Assembly (NCBI GenBank): GCA_002771075.1 | Contig: PCXM01000028.1 | Span: forward strand, 1-5,734 | DNA: 5,734 nucleotides | Direction of reading: 5' to 3' | DNA from: Candidatus Zambryskibacteria bacterium CG10_big_fil_rev_8_21_14_0_10_34_34 | GTDB lineage: Bacteria > Patescibacteriota > Minisyncoccia > Phycocordibacterales > WO2-35-19 | In this document: positions 5,476-5,734 of the stretch, one piece after another | Layout of the letters: every line of letters begins with the position of its first letter | How positions within the stretch are numbered: position 1 is the stretch's first letter | Made by a program: the position numbers and the translations under genes | The notes under the pieces: model-generated | The model's database searches: none | Seen by the model: only the letters and a program-made list of their open reading frames with translations | Told to the model about the DNA's origin: nothing

Positions 5476-5498
5476 CTAGAGCCCCGCCCTAGAGGGCG
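5476..5498. repeat. GC-rich palindromic island in the intergenic region
   Basis: CGCCCT (5485-5490) and AGGGCG (5493-5498) form a perfect 6-bp inverted repeat around AG. The hexamer CTAGAG occurs at 5476 and again at 5489, 13 nt apart. The left flank continues as AGCCCC, but the matching right half is missing (GACTAT follows), which would fit a degraded longer palindrome. No T-tract follows on either strand, so it is not a normal terminator. Confidence 0.5.
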
Positions 5499-5562
5499 AC
5501 TATGATAACAAAAACAATAACACTAATTAAAACTATTTAAACAATCTAATTAAAATTCAATA

Positions 5563-5612
5563 CAAAATCCCTTGCCATTATGCTCAAAACATACAACAGG
5601 CATGGGATTTTG
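5563..5612. repeat. 14-bp imperfect inverted repeat with 22-nt loop (structured RNA or terminator candidate)
   Basis: CAAAATCCCTTGCC (5563-5576) pairs with GGCATGGGATTTTG (5599-5612) at 13 of 14 positions. The loop (5577-5598) contains AACATACAA (5588-5596), which is exactly complementary to TTGTATGTT at 5639-5647, so an H-type pseudoknot is possible. T-rich sequence flanks the stem on both strands, so a bidirectional terminator is an alternative, although no gene is known to end here. Confidence 0.55.
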
Positions 5613-5643
5613 GTTTATATCTATTTTATTTTCTCAAATTGTA

Positions 5644-5652
5644 TGTTATATT
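5644..5652 (+). promoter_or_regulatory. Probable extended -10 promoter of tRNA-Lys
   Basis: TG (5644-5645), one spacer base and TATATT (5647-5652) form an extended -10 element. The start would fall near 5659, about 9 nt before the tRNA, a usual leader length. The -35 region 17 nt upstream (5624-5629, TTTTAT) is poor, which an extended -10 can offset. Confidence 0.45.
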
Positions 5653-5667
5653 TTCTAGTGTTTTAAT

Positions 5668-5734
5668 GCGCCCATAGCTCAGTCGGTAGAGCAGTTGCCT
5701 TTTAAGCAAATGGTCCTAGGTTCGAATCCTAGTG
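5668..5734 (+). tRNA. trnK: tRNA-Lys (UUU), 3' end cut off by the window
   Basis: The cloverleaf runs in order: acceptor 5' strand GCGCCCA (5668-5674), TA, D-arm GCTC/GAGC with loop AGTCGGTA, A26, anticodon stem GTTGC (5694-5698) with GCAAA (5706-5710), anticodon loop CTTTTAA with anticodon TTT at 5701-5703, variable loop TGGTC, and T-arm CTAGG-TTCGAAT-CCTAG (5716-5732). The last two bases, TG, begin the 3' acceptor strand and pair with A7 and C6; the other five acceptor positions, the discriminator base and any encoded CCA lie beyond the window. Position 27-43 of the anticodon stem is a G-A mismatch, the only irregular pair. It decodes AAA and AAG, which are abundant in this AT-rich, lysine-heavy window. 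It is also a t6A target, so TsaE encoded here would serve this tRNA. Confidence 0.96.

Larger units (their letters stand above)
5343..5667. other. 325-nt intergenic region between the sigma gene and tRNA-Lys
   Basis: No convincing coding sequence is seen here on either strand. Both flanking genes are transcribed outward from this stretch. It holds a leftward promoter and leader for the sigma gene, a GC-rich palindrome near 5485-5498, a 14-bp imperfect inverted repeat at 5563-5612, and a rightward promoter just before the tRNA. The remainder (about 5500-5562) is A-rich and shows nothing definable. Confidence 0.8.

Noticed and set aside
5485..5498. The GC-rich palindrome as a transcription terminator
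   Set aside because: No T-tract follows it on either strand, and no gene ends toward it.
5501..5506. TATGAT as a rightward -10 box for a transcript covering the 5563-5612 structure
   Set aside because: No acceptable -35 lies upstream, since the region holds the GC-rich palindrome, and such matches are common in AT-rich DNA.

Overview
The window is AT-rich, uses TGA as a normal stop codon, and carries compact genes with few Shine-Dalgarno sequences, short or overlapping junctions and a PolA without a proofreading domain. This fits a Candidatus Patescibacteria/CPR bacterium, probably Parcubacteria-like. The lineage is inferred from gene style and remembered family patterns, since there is no rRNA here.

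Layout. Positions 8-55 hold an intrinsic terminator for a gene lying before the window. Next comes a promoter (-35 about 60-65, perfect -10 at 83-88) with an operator-like palindrome on its predicted start site. A leader of about 137 nt follows, with a 14-bp inverted repeat whose right arm runs into the tsaE start codon. The plus-strand operon is tsaE (tRNA t6A synthesis ATPase), polA (DNA polymerase I, overlapping tsaE), and a 142-codon gene resembling the C-terminal domain of DNA polymerase III delta. On the minus strand, converging on that gene with an 11-nt overlap, is a pair: an ECF-type sigma-70 factor followed through an ATGA overlap by a small membrane protein, a candidate membrane partner or anti-sigma. 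A 325-nt intergenic stretch follows, with a promoter for the sigma gene, a GC-rich palindrome, a long inverted repeat with pseudoknot potential, and a promoter for a tRNA-Lys(UUU) gene cut off by the window end.

The standout is polA. A 1020-bp segment (340 codons) covering thumb, fingers and palm is tandemly duplicated in frame, and the copies differ at one synonymous base (T2815 versus C3835). The predicted protein (1136 aa) has one 5' nuclease domain and two consecutive polymerase cores, each with all the catalytic residues visible. Removing one copy leaves 796 aa, a normal size for a proofreading-less PolA. This is either a very recent real duplication, possibly polymorphic in the population, or an assembly or amplification artefact. 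The sequence alone cannot decide, but the junction lies at almost no exact homology, which argues against a simple k-mer collapse error.
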